Positions 18,195 through 28,352 are shown, numbered from the stretch's first letter. The stretch is DNA of 64,000 nucleotides from Azospirillum sp. 412522 (GCF_019805165.1 NZ_RWIJ01000016.1:62001-126000), one strand, 5' to 3'. The notes: generated by a model not told the origin, from the letters alone. Numbers and translations are program-made.

Positions 18195-18980
18195 TCAGTG
18201 GCCGGAGGGCTTGGCCGGAGCGGCGTGCTTTTCGGCAGCCGGCCTGGCGGCGGCGGGCTTCTCCGGCGCCTTTTCGGCCGGCTTCTCGGCAGCCGGCGGA
18301 TCCAGGCCGGGCGGCGGACCACCGAAGGTGATGGTCACCTCGGTCACCGGGCCGGGATCGGGTTGGCTATGATGGAAATTCGCCGCAGCGCCCGGACCCA
18401 GCGTCTCGGCCGATGGTTCGATGGTCCAGCTCTGCAACAGCTTACGCTCGGGACCGAAGGTGATGACGCGCAGCGGCGGCAGCGTGCGTTCGGCATCGGT
18501 CGTGTTGGCGACCTCACCGTCCAGCAGCAGGACGGTCTTCCCGCCCTCGACCTTCTGTTCGGAGCGGATGCCGCGCAATTCCAGGCCGAAGCCCGTCGGC
18601 TCGGCCGGCATGCCGATGGTCTCGTAGAGCAGGGCGGCGGGCGGCCAGCTGCGGACGATGGCGTCGCGGGCGAAGTAGGCGGCGGCGGCGGAACCGGTGA
18701 CCAACACACCCAGCAGAGCAAAGCCGACCACCGTGCTGCGTGCCGGCTTGGCGCGCGGAGCCCTGGGCGGCTTGATCTTGGATTTCGTGGCGGTCTTCGC
18801 GGCTTTGGCAGGCCGGAGCTCCGTCAACGCGTCGGGGACAACCGGTTCGAGTTCGGACCGGTCCGGCATCTGCCACCAGGTGTGGCCGCAGCGGGCGCAA
18901 CGAACCTTCCGGCCGTCCTGCCCGAGCGATTCGTCGGACAGGGTATAGCGCGTCGAACAGGTCGGACAGGAAACGATCAT
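18195..18980 (-). CDS. Zinc-ribbon, single-pass membrane protein (MJ0042 motif + DUF3426)
   Basis: A 261-residue protein starting with the MJ0042-type zinc ribbon: two CxxC pairs at CPTCSTRYTL and CARCGHTWW within the first 40 residues. A basic Lys/Arg/Pro linker and one transmembrane helix (VVGFALLGVLVTGSAAAAYF, ~93-112) follow. The C-terminal region is DUF3426-like (PLRVITFGPERKLLQSWTI) with a low-complexity Ala/Pro/Glu/Lys tail. Function unknown; common in alphaproteobacteria. It converges on the TyrR-like gene with 21 bp between stops. Confidence 0.88.
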   Translation of the reverse strand: MIVSCPTCSTRYTLSDESLGQDGRKVRCARCGHTWWQMPDRSELEPVVPDALTELRPAKAAKTATKSKIKPPRAPRAKPARSTVVGFALLGVLVTGSAAAAYFARDAIVRSWPPAALLYETIGMPAEPTGFGLELRGIRSEQKVEGGKTVLLLDGEVANTTDAERTLPPLRVITFGPERKLLQSWTIEPSAETLGPGAAANFHHSQPDPGPVTEVTITFGGPPPGLDPPAAEKPAEKAPEKPAAARPAAEKHAAPAKPSGH

Positions 18981-19128
18981 CGCGCCGTCGCAGAAAGGTT
19001 GCCGCTTGCCTTATAGATAGGAGTGGCCCGCGGCGCAACCGACACCCGCGGAGCGGCACCAGTCATCCATTCTGCATGCGGCTTCGGCGTGTGTGCCTGC
19101 CCCCTCCGATCCCCGAAGGTCCCGTGAG

Positions 19129-19149
19129 AAAAAAGGGGCAGGCGCCCCC
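19129..19149 (-). terminator. Rho-independent terminator of the ETF-QO gene
   Basis: On the minus strand, directly after the stop codon at 19151-19153, GGGGC-GCCT-GCCCC forms a stem-loop followed by TTTTTT. Classic intrinsic terminator layout. Confidence 0.8.
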
Positions 19150-19150
19150 T

Positions 19151-20797
19151 TCACATCCCGCCCGGATAGTTCGGCCCCCCGCCGCCTTCCGGCACGACCC
19201 AGTTGATGTTCTGGGTGGGGTCCTTGATGTCGCAGGTCTTGCAGTGGACGCAGTTCTGCGCGTTGATCTGCAGACGCGGGTCGCTGCCATCGTCGTTGCG
19301 GACGATCTCGTACACGCCGGCCGGGCAGTAACGCTGCTCCGGCGCGTCGTAGAGCGCCAGATTGACGCTGATCGGAACCGACTTGTCCTTCAGCGTCAGG
19401 TGCGGCGGCTGGTCTTCCTCATGGTTGGTGTTGGAGAGGTAGACCGAGGACAGGCGGTCGAAGCTGACCTTTCCGTCCGGCTTGGGGTAGGCGATCTTCG
19501 GCGCCTCGCTGGCCTTCACCAGCGTGGTGTTGTCGGCGTGGTGCTTCAGCGTCCACGGGGACTTGCCCTTCAGCGCCGTCTCGTAGGCGGCATTCGCCAG
19601 ACCGGCCCAGAGGCCCTTCTGGAAACCGGGACGGATGTTGCGCACCGCATGCAGTTCCGGCCAGACCCAGGACTGCTTCAGACGTTCCGGATAGGCGATC
19701 ACTTCCGTGTTGTCGGCGCCGCCGGTCAGGTGGTCGAACACTGCCTCGGCCGCGACCATGCCCGACTTCATGGCGGTGTGGTTGCCCTTGATCTTCGGCA
19801 CGTTCAGGAAGCCGGCGCCGTCGCCGATGAGCAGGCCGCCGGGGAAGGTCAGCTTCGGGATCGACTGGAAACCGCCTTCCGACAGGGCGCGGGCGCCATA
19901 GGCCAGACGCCGGCCGCCCTCGAAGGTCGGGCGGATCGCCGGGTGGGTCTTGTAGCGCTGGAACTCCTCGAACGGGCTCATGTGCGGGTTCCAGTAGTCG
20001 AGGCCGACGACGAAGCCGACCGACACCAGATTCCCTTCCATATGGTAGAGCCAGCTGCCGCCGTAGGTCTTGGGGTCCATCGGCCAGCCGATGGTGTGCA
20101 CGATCAGGCCCGGCTTCGACTGGGACGGATCGACCTCCCACAGCTCCTTGATGCCGAGGCCGTAGGTCTGCGGCTGGCAGTCGCGGCGCAGATCGAATTT
20201 CTCGAACAGGGTCTTGGTGAGCGAGCCGCGGCAGCCCTCGGCGAAGATGGTCTGCTTGGCATGCAGCTCCATGCCGGGCGTGTAGTTGCCGGTCTTCTCG
20301 CCGTCCTTGCCGATGCCCATGTCGCCGGTGGCGACGCCCTTCACCGCGCCCTTGTCGTCGTACAGCACCTCGGCGGCGGCGAAGCCGGGGTAGATCTCCA
20401 CCCCCAGCTCCTCGGCTTGGCTTCCCATCCAGCGGGCAAGGTTGCCCAGGCTGATGATGTAGTTGCCGTGGTTGTTCATCTGCGGCGGGGCGAAGGGCGA
20501 CTTGTAGGCCTTAGTTTCCGTCAGGAAGAGGAAATGGTCCTCGCGCGCCGGGGTGGTGAGGGGGGCGCCCTTCTCCTTCCAGTCCGGGATCAGCTCGTCC
20601 AGCGCATGCGGTTCGAAGACGGCGCCGGACAGCAGGTGGGCTCCGACCTCCGACCCCTTCTCGATCACGCAGACGCTGAGTTCCTGCCCGGTCTCGGCCG
20701 CGCGCTGCCGCAGACGGATCGCCGCGCTCAGGCCCGAAGGGCCGGCGCCGACGATCAGAACATCATACTCCATGACCTCGCGCGGTTCGCGTTCCAT
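19151..20797 (-). CDS. Electron transfer flavoprotein-ubiquinone oxidoreductase
   Basis: A 548-residue membrane-associated flavo/iron-sulfur enzyme that moves electrons from ETF (fed by acyl-CoA and other dehydrogenases) to ubiquinone. FAD Rossmann motif [17 protein letters not shown] near the N-terminus; ETF-QO core segments [17 protein letters not shown] and [21 protein letters not shown]-terminal 4Fe-4S motif with [16 protein letters not shown]. The start at 20795-20797 ([12 protein letters not shown]) follows GGGGAG. The upstream open frame is not coding. Full length for the family. Divergent from the uracil-DNA glycosylase gene. Confidence 0.95.
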   Translation of the reverse strand: MEREPREVMEYDVLIVGAGPSGLSAAIRLRQRAAETGQELSVCVIEKGSEVGAHLLSGAVFEPHALDELIPDWKEKGAPLTTPAREDHFLFLTETKAYKSPFAPPQMNNHGNYIISLGNLARWMGSQAEELGVEIYPGFAAAEVLYDDKGAVKGVATGDMGIGKDGEKTGNYTPGMELHAKQTIFAEGCRGSLTKTLFEKFDLRRDCQPQTYGLGIKELWEVDPSQSKPGLIVHTIGWPMDPKTYGGSWLYHMEGNLVSVGFVVGLDYWNPHMSPFEEFQRYKTHPAIRPTFEGGRRLAYGARALSEGGFQSIPKLTFPGGLLIGDGAGFLNVPKIKGNHTAMKSGMVAAEAVFDHLTGGADNTEVIAYPERLKQSWVWPELHAVRNIRPGFQKGLWAGLANAAYETALKGKSPWTLKHHADNTTLVKASEAPKIAYPKPDGKVSFDRLSSVYLSNTNHEEDQPPHLTLKDKSVPISVNLALYDAPEQRYCPAGVYEIVRNDDGSDPRLQINAQNCVHCKTCDIKDPTQNINWVVPEGGGGPNYPGGM

Positions 20798-20949
20798 CTC
20801 CACACTCCCCCACCGTCTTGTTTTGGTACTGTTTCCCTCGGGACGCCCTATGGTGTTTTTGCGGGCGCGTGCTTGTAGCACGGTTTGCGCCGCACCCAAA
20901 TTGGGTATCTGGACATGTAAGACCACACGATCTGTGGTAAGGTCAAACG

Positions 20950-21825
20950 ATGATTGACGTATGCGACATCCTCGACGCGCTGCGCTGGCATGCCGACATC
21001 GGCTGCGACGAGGCCATCGGCGACGAGCCGACCGACTGGGCCGCCCTCGCCGCCCGGCCGACGGCACGGACGCCCTCTTCGGGAGCCCCCGCGCCCGGTG
21101 CCGCCCCAGCTGCCGCCATGCCGCGAGGCCCCGCCGCGACTCGGGCGCCCACCCCTGCGACCCCGCGTCCGGCCGCCGCCCTCTTCGCCTCTCCCGACCA
21201 GCCGCTGGGCGCCAGCGAGGCCGGCATCCAAGCCCGTGCCCGCGCGGGCGAGGCGCAGACGCTGGAGGCGCTGGAGGCGGCATTGCGCAGCTTCGACGGC
21301 TGCCCGCTGAAGGCGACGGCGATGAACACCGTCTTCGCCGACGGCAACCCGCAAGCGCCGGTGATGCTGATCGGCGAAGCGCCGGGCGAGGATGAGGACC
21401 GGCAGGGCAAGCCCTTCGTCGGGGTCAGCGGCAAGCTGCTGGACCGCATGCTGGCCCAGATCGGGCTGAACCGCAGCAACGTCTATATCTCCAACATCCT
21501 GCCCTGGCGCCCGCCCGGCAACCGCAGCCCGACCCAGGCGGAGATCGCCGCATGCCTGCCCTTCCTGGAGCGGCATGTGGAGCTGGTGCGGCCGAAGCTG
21601 CTGGTGGCGCTGGGCGGCGTTTCAGCCAAGACCCTGCTGAACCGGGCGGAGGGCATCACCCGCCTGCGCGGCCAATGGCGGGCCTACGAGGTTGCGGGCA
21701 CCCCCGTCCCGCTGATGCCGATGCTCCATCCGGCGTACCTCCTGCGCAACCCTATCGCAAAACGAGAAGCGTGGCGCGACATGCTTGCCTTGCAGCAAAG
21801 GATGTCGGAAGAAGGGATCAAGTAA
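20950..21825 (+). CDS. Uracil-DNA glycosylase, family 4-like (cysteine-poor variant)
   Basis: A 291-residue DNA repair enzyme that removes uracil arising from cytosine deamination. Residues ~20-105 are a Pro/Ala-rich linker. The catalytic domain has motif [17 protein letters not shown] (~142-158), [14 protein letters not shown], and the C-terminal motif [11 protein letters not shown]. Family 4 enzymes normally bind a 4Fe-4S cluster through four cysteines. Here only Cys118 (FDGCPL) and Cys202 (IAACLPF) remain: the CxxC partner and the Cys of the KCRPP-like motif (PWRPP here) are absent. ATG at 20950 with AAGGT upstream; divergent from ETF-QO. Confidence 0.9.
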   Translation: MIDVCDILDALRWHADIGCDEAIGDEPTDWAALAARPTARTPSSGAPAPGAAPAAAMPRGPAATRAPTPATPRPAAALFASPDQPLGASEAGIQARARAGEAQTLEALEAALRSFDGCPLKATAMNTVFADGNPQAPVMLIGEAPGEDEDRQGKPFVGVSGKLLDRMLAQIGLNRSNVYISNILPWRPPGNRSPTQAEIAACLPFLERHVELVRPKLLVALGGVSAKTLLNRAEGITRLRGQWRAYEVAGTPVPLMPMLHPAYLLRNPIAKREAWRDMLALQQRMSEEGIK

Positions 21826-21991
21826 TTCCAGTAATAAAAGCGATGTCACAGCGTCGCCGAAATCGTTCGTATGATCGCACCTGTCGCGCCGCAAAAATGT
21901 TATCAAGACTTGCCGAAAGGCACCTTCCCAATGGGCTAGAGCCTTTTTCCCAGGATTGTTAAGCCGTTGTAACATCTAGCGATTACCGGCG

Positions 21992-22020
21992 TTGACACAA
22001 TCCGCGGAAATCCGTTGCTT
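21992..22020 (+). promoter_or_regulatory. Candidate sigma-70 promoter of the lytic transglycosylase gene
   Basis: Perfect -35 TTGACA (21992-21997), 17-bp spacer, weak -10 TTGCTT (22015-22020), 34 bp before the ATG at 22054. The surrounding ~150 bp is less GC-rich than the flanking genes, as expected for a promoter. Confidence 0.4.
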
Positions 22021-22053
22021 GCGGTTCTCGCGGCCGTAGGGTATCCCGGAATC

Positions 22054-24303
22054 ATGCTCCGGATATTTTGCAGTGCAGCATACCGGGTCGCGAGCGCGGC
22101 CCCGCTGCGGCGGAACCTTCTGGGGGTGCTGGGTCTCACGGTGGCTTTCACCCTGGGACCCGACGGTGCGGTCGGGCTCCGGCCCGCTTGCGCTGCCCTC
22201 ATCATCCACGCGCCGGACGGTCACGCCGCCGTCCCGCCCGGCGGGGATTCCGTGCCTGACCCCGACAGCCCCGTTTCCGGTGACGCGCCAAGCGATCCGG
22301 CCACGGGGTTCCCCGACACACCAACCCCCGACTCCACCGCATCCGGCAACGCGACCGCCAGCCAGTCGGCAGCCCCGGTGGCAGATCCGCCAACGGACCG
22401 GCAATCAACCCCGATAGCGGCCCCGGTAGCGGCCCCGGTAGCGGATGAGACGCCCGCCCCGGCTGGAACGCCCCTGCTGCTGGCAACCGACGAGGAGGCC
22501 CGCGCCGTCCAGCTGGACGAGGAGGATGCCGCCCGCTACCGCCGAATCTTCACGGCCCAGGAGCGGGCGGAATGGGACGCCGCCGACGCGGAGATGGCGA
22601 AGCTGAAGGATCGCCGGCTGATCGGCTATGTCCTGCGCCAACGCTATCTCCACCCCGACCGCCGCGCCGGCTACGAGGAGCTCGCCCGCTGGATGCAGGA
22701 TTACGGCGACCTCGCCGGGGCGGAGCGGGTGCACAACCTCGCCCAGAAACGCCAGCCCGCCGGCCAGAAGGCGCCGAAACCGCCACGGGGAGAGGAGCGC
22801 GTCCGCCTCGTCGGATCGCTGGAACGGCTGGGCGGCCTGCGCACCGTCGCCAGCAACGAGGAGGACGATGACGACAGCGTCACCGTCGCTCCCCGCAGCC
22901 GCACCGTGTCCCGCGCCCGCAGCGACCGTGCGGCGGTGGCCCGGATCGACGATCTGCTGCGCTCCGGCCGCACCGCCGGCGCCTTGAGCCTGCTGGGCCA
23001 GGACGAGTTCGGCGGCAAGCTCGACACCGTGCAGTATGACGCCGCCCGTGCCCGCATCGCCGCGGCGCTCTATTATTCCGGCGAGACGGCGCAGGCGCTG
23101 ACGCTGGCTTCGGCGAGCGCCGCGCGGTCCGGCGACATGCTTCCCGAAGCGCACTGGATCGCCGGGCTGGCGGCGTGGCGGCTGAAGCAGGCCGACCGCG
23201 CCGCCCGCCATTTCGAAGGCATGGCGGCGGCCGGTCCGCGCTCGCCCTGGAAGGCCGCCGCGGCCGATTACTGGGCGGCCCGCGCGCTGGCCCGCAAGCC
23301 CGGCAAGGAAAAGCAGGCGGCGGAGCATCTTGTCGCAGCCTCCCGCTATCCCCACACCTTCTATGGCCTGATCGCCCTGCAAACGCTGGGCAGTTTGGGC
23401 GAAGTGCGCTGGCAGGCGCCGGACCTGACCGGTCGGCAGCTGGCGGCAGTAGCGGCCAGACCGGCCGGTGCCCGCGCCATCGCCCTGCTGCAGGCCGGCC
23501 AGCGCGAACTGGCCGGCCTGGAATTGCAGCGCATCGATCCGCAAGGCGACCCGAGCGTCGAACAGGCGATGGTGGCGCTGACCGACCGTGCCGGCGTGGC
23601 CTCGCTGGCGCTGCGGCTGGGCAATGCGGTGGCCGGGCCGGACGGCGCTCCCTATGCCGCCGCGCTCTATCCGGTACCGCATTGGACCCCGCGCGACGGC
23701 TTCGCGCTGGACCGCGCGCTGGTCTTCGCGGTGATGCGGCAGGAATCACGCTTCGACCCGCGGCTGGTCAGTTCCGCCGGGGCGACCGGGCTGATGCAGA
23801 TCCTGCCCAGCACCGCCCAGCATGTGCGCGAGCGCAACGCCGACATCGGCAGCGACGACGCCAACCGCGACGCCCTGTTCGATCCGTCGCGCAACATGGA
23901 GCTTGGCCAGCGCTATCTTTCGGAACTGCTGGGCATGCCGGAGATCGACGGCAACCTGTTCCTGGCGACCGCCGCCTACAATGCCGGTCCGGGTACCCTG
24001 GCGCGCTGGCGCCGCGACCTGAGCGACATCACCGATCCGCTGCTGTTCATCGAAAGCCTTTCCTTCGGCGAGACGCGCGACTATGTGGAGAAGGTGATGG
24101 CCAACTTCTGGATCTACCAGCTTCGGCTGGGCCAGGAGACCGCCTCGCTCTCCGCCGTCGCCGACGGGAAATGGCCTGGCTACGCTCCGGTGGAGAGCGG
24201 TCCGGCCCAGGTCGCGGCCCGCCCGGATCCGCTGCCCGCGGCAAAGACGCCGGCTCCGGTCGAAACGGTGGCGGAGCGGGGAGAGGCCAGCCCGATACCC
24301 TGA
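22054..24303 (+). CDS. slt: Soluble lytic murein transglycosylase (family 1A, Slt70-like)
   Basis: A 749-residue periplasmic enzyme that cleaves peptidoglycan glycan strands to 1,6-anhydromuropeptides. An N-terminal export segment (RRNLLGVLGLTVAF) is followed by a Pro/Ala/Asp-rich stretch to ~140 with a short in-frame 12-bp tandem repeat. A long alpha-superhelical region (~160-540) comes next, then the C-terminal SLT domain. The SLT domain has the catalytic Glu564 in MRQESRFDP, GATGLMQILPSTA, and AAYNAGPGTLARWRR. The ATG at 22054 is chosen over a TTG at 22015 that lies in the proposed -10 box. Followed 54 bp later by moaB. Confidence 0.92.
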   Translation: MLRIFCSAAYRVASAAPLRRNLLGVLGLTVAFTLGPDGAVGLRPACAALIIHAPDGHAAVPPGGDSVPDPDSPVSGDAPSDPATGFPDTPTPDSTASGNATASQSAAPVADPPTDRQSTPIAAPVAAPVADETPAPAGTPLLLATDEEARAVQLDEEDAARYRRIFTAQERAEWDAADAEMAKLKDRRLIGYVLRQRYLHPDRRAGYEELARWMQDYGDLAGAERVHNLAQKRQPAGQKAPKPPRGEERVRLVGSLERLGGLRTVASNEEDDDDSVTVAPRSRTVSRARSDRAAVARIDDLLRSGRTAGALSLLGQDEFGGKLDTVQYDAARARIAAALYYSGETAQALTLASASAARSGDMLPEAHWIAGLAAWRLKQADRAARHFEGMAAAGPRSPWKAAAADYWAARALARKPGKEKQAAEHLVAASRYPHTFYGLIALQTLGSLGEVRWQAPDLTGRQLAAVAARPAGARAIALLQAGQRELAGLELQRIDPQGDPSVEQAMVALTDRAGVASLALRLGNAVAGPDGAPYAAALYPVPHWTPRDGFALDRALVFAVMRQESRFDPRLVSSAGATGLMQILPSTAQHVRERNADIGSDDANRDALFDPSRNMELGQRYLSELLGMPEIDGNLFLATAAYNAGPGTLARWRRDLSDITDPLLFIESLSFGETRDYVEKVMANFWIYQLRLGQETASLSAVADGKWPGYAPVESGPAQVAARPDPLPAAKTPAPVETVAERGEASPIP

Positions 24304-24357
24304 CCGCCGGTGCCCTCCTGTCGGGCTCCGGCCCGACCTGAGGACACGCCTGCCGCC

Positions 24358-24894
24358 ATGCCGAAGATCGACGAGAGCCGTCCCTTCCTTCCCGTGAACA
24401 TCGCCGTGGTCACGGTGTCCGACACCCGCAGCGCCGCCGACGACCGGTCCGGCGATGCGCTGGCGGAGCGGATCGCCGGGGCGGGCCACGTGGTCGCCGC
24501 CCGGACCATCGTCCGCGACGACATCGCGGCGATCCGTGCCCGGGTCCAGGCCTATATCGCCGATCCGCAGATCGACGTGGTGCTGACCACCGGCGGCACC
24601 GGCGTCACCGGCCGCGACGTGACGCCGGAAGCGGTCGAGGCGCTCTATGAAAAGGCGATCCCCGGCTTCGGCGAGCTGTTCCGTTACCTCAGCTACGCCA
24701 AGGTCGGCACCTCGACCATCCAGAGCCGGGCGACCGGCGGCGTCGCCAACGGCACCTACATCTTCGCCCTGCCCGGCTCGCCCAGCGCCTGCCGCGATGC
24801 CTGGGACGATATCCTGCTCTGGCAGCTCGACAACCGTCATCGCCCCTGCAATCTGGTGGAGCTGATGCCCCGCCTGCGCGAGCATATGGCGTGA
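24358..24894 (+). CDS. moaB: Molybdenum cofactor biosynthesis protein MoaB
   Basis: A 178-residue MoaB/MogA-fold protein acting at the molybdopterin adenylylation step. Visible motifs: VVTVSDTRSAADDRSGD at the N-terminus, TTGGTGVTGRDVTPEA (the Mo-pterin binding loop), and LPGSPSACRDAW. The ATG at 24358 has a GAGGA about 14 bp upstream. It overlaps the following kinase-like gene by GTGA. No other Moco genes are seen next to it. Confidence 0.93.
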   Translation: MPKIDESRPFLPVNIAVVTVSDTRSAADDRSGDALAERIAGAGHVVAARTIVRDDIAAIRARVQAYIADPQIDVVLTTGGTGVTGRDVTPEAVEALYEKAIPGFGELFRYLSYAKVGTSTIQSRATGGVANGTYIFALPGSPSACRDAWDDILLWQLDNRHRPCNLVELMPRLREHMA

Positions 24895-25922
24895 GCGGAT
24901 CTGGCATGAGCGGACCGGCCGGCTTCTCGATGGAGGCCCTGCACGCCGCCCTGATCCGGCTGCCGCGCCTTGCCGATCTTCCTCCCGACGCGCTGGAGCC
25001 GATGCCGCTGAAGGGCGTCGCCCACGACCATGTCCGTCTGCGCGGCCGCCGGCTGGTCGCCCGCATCCCGCGCTGGAGCCAGCTCGGCCTCGACGCCTGG
25101 ACGGCACTGGACCGGCAGGCCGCCGCCTTCCGGCGGGCCGAGATGTCCGGCCACACCCCACGCTTCGCCGGCCTGCTGCCGCCGGGCGAGGGGCTGCCGC
25201 TGGGCGCCCTGGTGGTGGGCGAGGTGGAGGGGCGCACGCCTGTGCTGCCCGACGACATGCCGGCCATCGCCCGCGCACTCGCAGCCTTGCACCGCATGGC
25301 GCCGCCGGACTTCTACGAGCCGCTGCCCGCTCCGCCCGACCCGGTCGCCGCCTTGCTGGCCCAGGTCGAACGGCAGGCGGAGTGGTTCGACCGCGCCAAC
25401 CTGTCGCCGGAGCCCCGTGCCCTGATCGCGGAGGAGCTTGCCGCCGCCCGTGCCGGCGACCTCGCTCCGCCGCTTGAGACGCCGATGCCGCTGACCGCGG
25501 TGGGAGTGGATGTGCATCCCGGCAATTTCCTGATCGATGCCCAGGGCAAGGCATGGTTCACCGACCTGGAAAAGCTGCAGTACGGCCACCCGGCCAGCGA
25601 CCTCGCCCATGCCAGCCTCTACACCTCGACCAGATGGGATCCGGAGGTGAATGCGGAACTGGCTCCGGCGGACGTCGACGCCTTCATCGCGGCCTGGGCG
25701 ATGGCGGTGCCGGGCGATCTCGCCGACGAGGTCCGTCCGTGGCTGAAGCCGTTGCGCCGGCTGACCTGGCTGCGCACCCTGTCCTGGATGGCCCGCTGGT
25801 CGGTGGAGGGAGCCACCCTGTCGCCGGGCATGCCGAAGCACCTGCGCGCCCACATGGATGCCCATGCCATCGACATCCTGCGCCCGGAGCAGATCGAACG
25901 GGTGCGGCGGGAATGGTGTTAG
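24891..25922 (+). CDS. Aminoglycoside phosphotransferase-fold kinase (APH family)
   Basis: A 343-residue protein with the APH/choline kinase fold. The catalytic loop GVDVHPGNFLID (HxxN) and the metal-binding TDLEKLQYGHPASDLAHA are well preserved around residues 205-240. The N-terminal lobe (LKGVAHDHVRLRGRRLVARI) is short. The GTG at 24891 overlaps the moaB stop; an ATG at 24906 five codons later is an equal alternative. The substrate is unknown: the family phosphorylates small hydroxyl substrates, and aminoglycoside resistance is not implied. Confidence 0.8.
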   Translation: MSGSGMSGPAGFSMEALHAALIRLPRLADLPPDALEPMPLKGVAHDHVRLRGRRLVARIPRWSQLGLDAWTALDRQAAAFRRAEMSGHTPRFAGLLPPGEGLPLGALVVGEVEGRTPVLPDDMPAIARALAALHRMAPPDFYEPLPAPPDPVAALLAQVERQAEWFDRANLSPEPRALIAEELAAARAGDLAPPLETPMPLTAVGVDVHPGNFLIDAQGKAWFTDLEKLQYGHPASDLAHASLYTSTRWDPEVNAELAPADVDAFIAAWAMAVPGDLADEVRPWLKPLRRLTWLRTLSWMARWSVEGATLSPGMPKHLRAHMDAHAIDILRPEQIERVRREWC

Positions 25923-26014
25923 CGGGTGCGAAAAAGGGATGCACGCGAAAGTCTCTTGCCCGCGCCCTGCCGAAAATGATGGGATACCGACTCGGAAGAC
26001 GAGGTGACGAGAGC

Positions 26015-27733
26015 ATGACGAGTTTCCGACGCCGGTTGCTGCCGGTCTCCCTGGCCGTCCTGATCGCCGGGACCGCCACCGGCGGCCGTTATCTGGCGCC
26101 CGCCTTTGCCGCCGGTCCCGCGGCGGATGGCAGCGGCTCGGCCACCGGCAGCTATCTGGCCGGCCGCTATGCCCAGCATCAGGACGATTGGACCGCGGCG
26201 GCGCGCTTCACCGGCCAGGCGTTGGCCGCCGACCCGGACGATCCTGCCCTGCTGCGCCGCAGCTTCCTGTTGCGGCTGGGCGAAGGACGGATCGACACGG
26301 CGATCGAGTACGCCAACCGGCTGCTCGACGACCAGGGCGAGCCGCAGATGGCATTGACCCTTCTGGCCGCCGACGCGCTGGCGAAGGGCAAGCTGGACGA
26401 GGCCGACGGCTATGCCGCCCGCCTGCCGGCGGACGGACTCGGCCGCTTCCTGACGCCGCTGACCCGTGCCTGGCTCGCGACCGCCCGCGGCAAGACGGAC
26501 GAGGCTCTGGCGGCGTTGCAGCCGCTGTCGGGCGTGCGGGGATTCGAGGCGCTCTACAACCTGCATGCCGCGCTGATCCTCGACCTCGCCGGCCGCAACG
26601 ACGAGGCGGCGGCCCGCTATGCGAAGGTGACGGAGACCGACGCGCCGCTGCGGGTGGTGCAGATCGTCGGCAACTTCATGACGCGCACCGGCCGCAAGGA
26701 CGAGGCCGCCAAGCTCTACAAGACCTTCCAGGGCAACAACCCGGATGGGCTGCTGGTGGAGCCGGCATTGGCGGCCATGGCGAACGCCCCGTCCGACGCC
26801 CGCCCGGTCCGCGATGCCCGCTCCGGCCTTGCCGAGGCGCTGTTCGATCTGGGCAGCGCGCTGCACCACGAGAACGCCGACGAGCCGGCGCTGCTGTTCG
26901 GCCGCATCGCGCTGCACCTGCGCGACGATCTGGCTCTCGCCCATCTCCTGATCGGCGACATCACCGCGTCTCGCGACCATCATGAAGAGGCGCTGGCCGC
27001 CTACAGGCAGTTGGAGAAGGACCCTCTGCTGGGCTGGACCGCCCGCATGCGCGAGGCCGACAGCCTCGCCCGCATGGAGCGCAACGACGAAGCCATCGCG
27101 ATCCTCAAGGATCTCGCCGCCGAACGGCCGGAACGCACCGATGCGATCACCCGCCTGGGCGACCTCTATCGCTATGCCAAGCGCTATGCCGAGGCGATCC
27201 CCGCCTACACCACGGCGCTGGAGCGCATCGGCACCCCGCAGGAGCGGCATTGGCCGCTGCTGTACGCCCGTGCCATGTGCTACGAGAAGACCAAGCAGTG
27301 GCCGCAGGCCGAGGCCGACCTGCAGGCGGCGCTGAAGCTGCGGCCGGACGAGCCGTCGCTGCTCAACTTCCTCGGCTACAGCTGGATCGACCGCGGTGAG
27401 AATCTGGACAAGGCCAGGGCGATGGTGGAGCGCGCGGTGGAGTTGCGCCCCCGCGACGGCTATATCGTCGACAGCCTGGGCTGGGCACTCTACACGCTGG
27501 GCGATTACGAGGCCGCGGTCGTCAAGCTTGAACGGGCGGTGGAGCTGAAGCCGGGCGACCCGACCATCAACGACCATCTCGGCGACGCCTATTGGCGGGC
27601 CGGACGACGCAACGAGGCCCGCTTCCAATGGATGCGCGCCCTGCGCGCTGCCGACGACGACACCGACAAGGGCGCCATCCAGGCCAAACTGGACAAGGGC
27701 CTGCCGGACCAGAAGGCTGCCGCGAAGCAGTAG
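26015..27733 (+). CDS. Exported tetratricopeptide repeat protein
   Basis: A 572-residue TPR protein with an N-terminal signal-like segment (RRRLLPVSLAVLIAGTATGG, then APAFAAG). From about residue 45 to the C-terminus it is made of helical TPR units. The clearest are YAQHQDDWTAAARFTGQAL, YAKRYAEAIPAYTTALERIG, WPQAEADLQAALKLRPDEPS, and the C-terminal tandem YTLGDYEAAVVKLERAVELK. Probably a periplasmic or envelope scaffold; binding partner unknown. ATG at 26015 with GAGG 10 bp upstream. Confidence 0.88.
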   Translation: MTSFRRRLLPVSLAVLIAGTATGGRYLAPAFAAGPAADGSGSATGSYLAGRYAQHQDDWTAAARFTGQALAADPDDPALLRRSFLLRLGEGRIDTAIEYANRLLDDQGEPQMALTLLAADALAKGKLDEADGYAARLPADGLGRFLTPLTRAWLATARGKTDEALAALQPLSGVRGFEALYNLHAALILDLAGRNDEAAARYAKVTETDAPLRVVQIVGNFMTRTGRKDEAAKLYKTFQGNNPDGLLVEPALAAMANAPSDARPVRDARSGLAEALFDLGSALHHENADEPALLFGRIALHLRDDLALAHLLIGDITASRDHHEEALAAYRQLEKDPLLGWTARMREADSLARMERNDEAIAILKDLAAERPERTDAITRLGDLYRYAKRYAEAIPAYTTALERIGTPQERHWPLLYARAMCYEKTKQWPQAEADLQAALKLRPDEPSLLNFLGYSWIDRGENLDKARAMVERAVELRPRDGYIVDSLGWALYTLGDYEAAVVKLERAVELKPGDPTINDHLGDAYWRAGRRNEARFQWMRALRAADDDTDKGAIQAKLDKGLPDQKAAAKQ

Positions 27734-27741
27734 CGAGCGCC

Positions 27742-28146
27742 CTACGCCTTCGCTCCCACATAGGGCTTGTACAGGCTGTCGGTCTGCTGGATGTGCTCCA
27801 CGAACCAATCCTTCAGCAGCAGGATCAGGTCGACGCGCAGCATGGTCGGGTTGTCGCCCTCGAAGTCGCGGGCGAGCTTTTCCACCTCGTCGGCGAAATA
27901 GCGGTGGGCGGCAAGGTGGCCGTCCATATCGGGATAGCCGCAGCGTCCCATCATCGCCTCCTCCCGCGCGAAATGGACGGCGACATAGTCGCGGAGGCTG
28001 GCGAGCAGGCTCGACAGCTCCTCCCGGTTGGCGGGGGTGATGCCGCTCTCCAGCAAGCCGTTGAAGAGGTCGAGCAGCCGCCGATGCTCGTCGTCGAGCA
28101 CGGCCACGCCGACGCTCATGGATTCGTCCCAGACGACGTAGCTCAT
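27742..28146 (-). CDS. Bacteriohemerythrin
   Basis: A 134-residue single-domain hemerythrin that binds O2 at a di-iron centre. The ligand set can be read: His in DDEHRRLLDLF, His and Glu in VHFAREEAMM, the pair in HLAAHRYF, His in FVEHIQQTD and the following Asp. ATG at 28144-28146 (MSYVVWDESMSVGV) with GGGGGAA upstream. Converges on the TPR gene with 8 bp between stops. Likely an oxygen sensor or carrier; a partner domain is not attached. Confidence 0.93.
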   Translation of the reverse strand: MSYVVWDESMSVGVAVLDDEHRRLLDLFNGLLESGITPANREELSSLLASLRDYVAVHFAREEAMMGRCGYPDMDGHLAAHRYFADEVEKLARDFEGDNPTMLRVDLILLLKDWFVEHIQQTDSLYKPYVGAKA

Positions 28147-28352
28147 CGCAACGTTCCCCCTCCGCGTCCCGCGATTGCAGGCGCATCCCGCGGAATCCCG
28201 TGGCGGCGGCCGGCCCTGGCAGGGTTGTGGACATCTTGACAGGGATCCTAAAACCGGCAACCGTGCCCGTCCAAGCGGCAAATCCCCGCAGGGGGACGCA
28301 GCACGATCCGCATCGTTCGATGCTTCCCCCTGCCAAAGCGACAGAGTGACCG

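Noticed and set aside
22413-22444. A 12-bp tandem repeat (about 2.7 copies of GGTAGCGGCCCC-type units) considered as a possible regulatory repeat
   Set aside because: It is in frame within the slt linker and encodes the low-complexity PIAAPVAAPVAD stretch.
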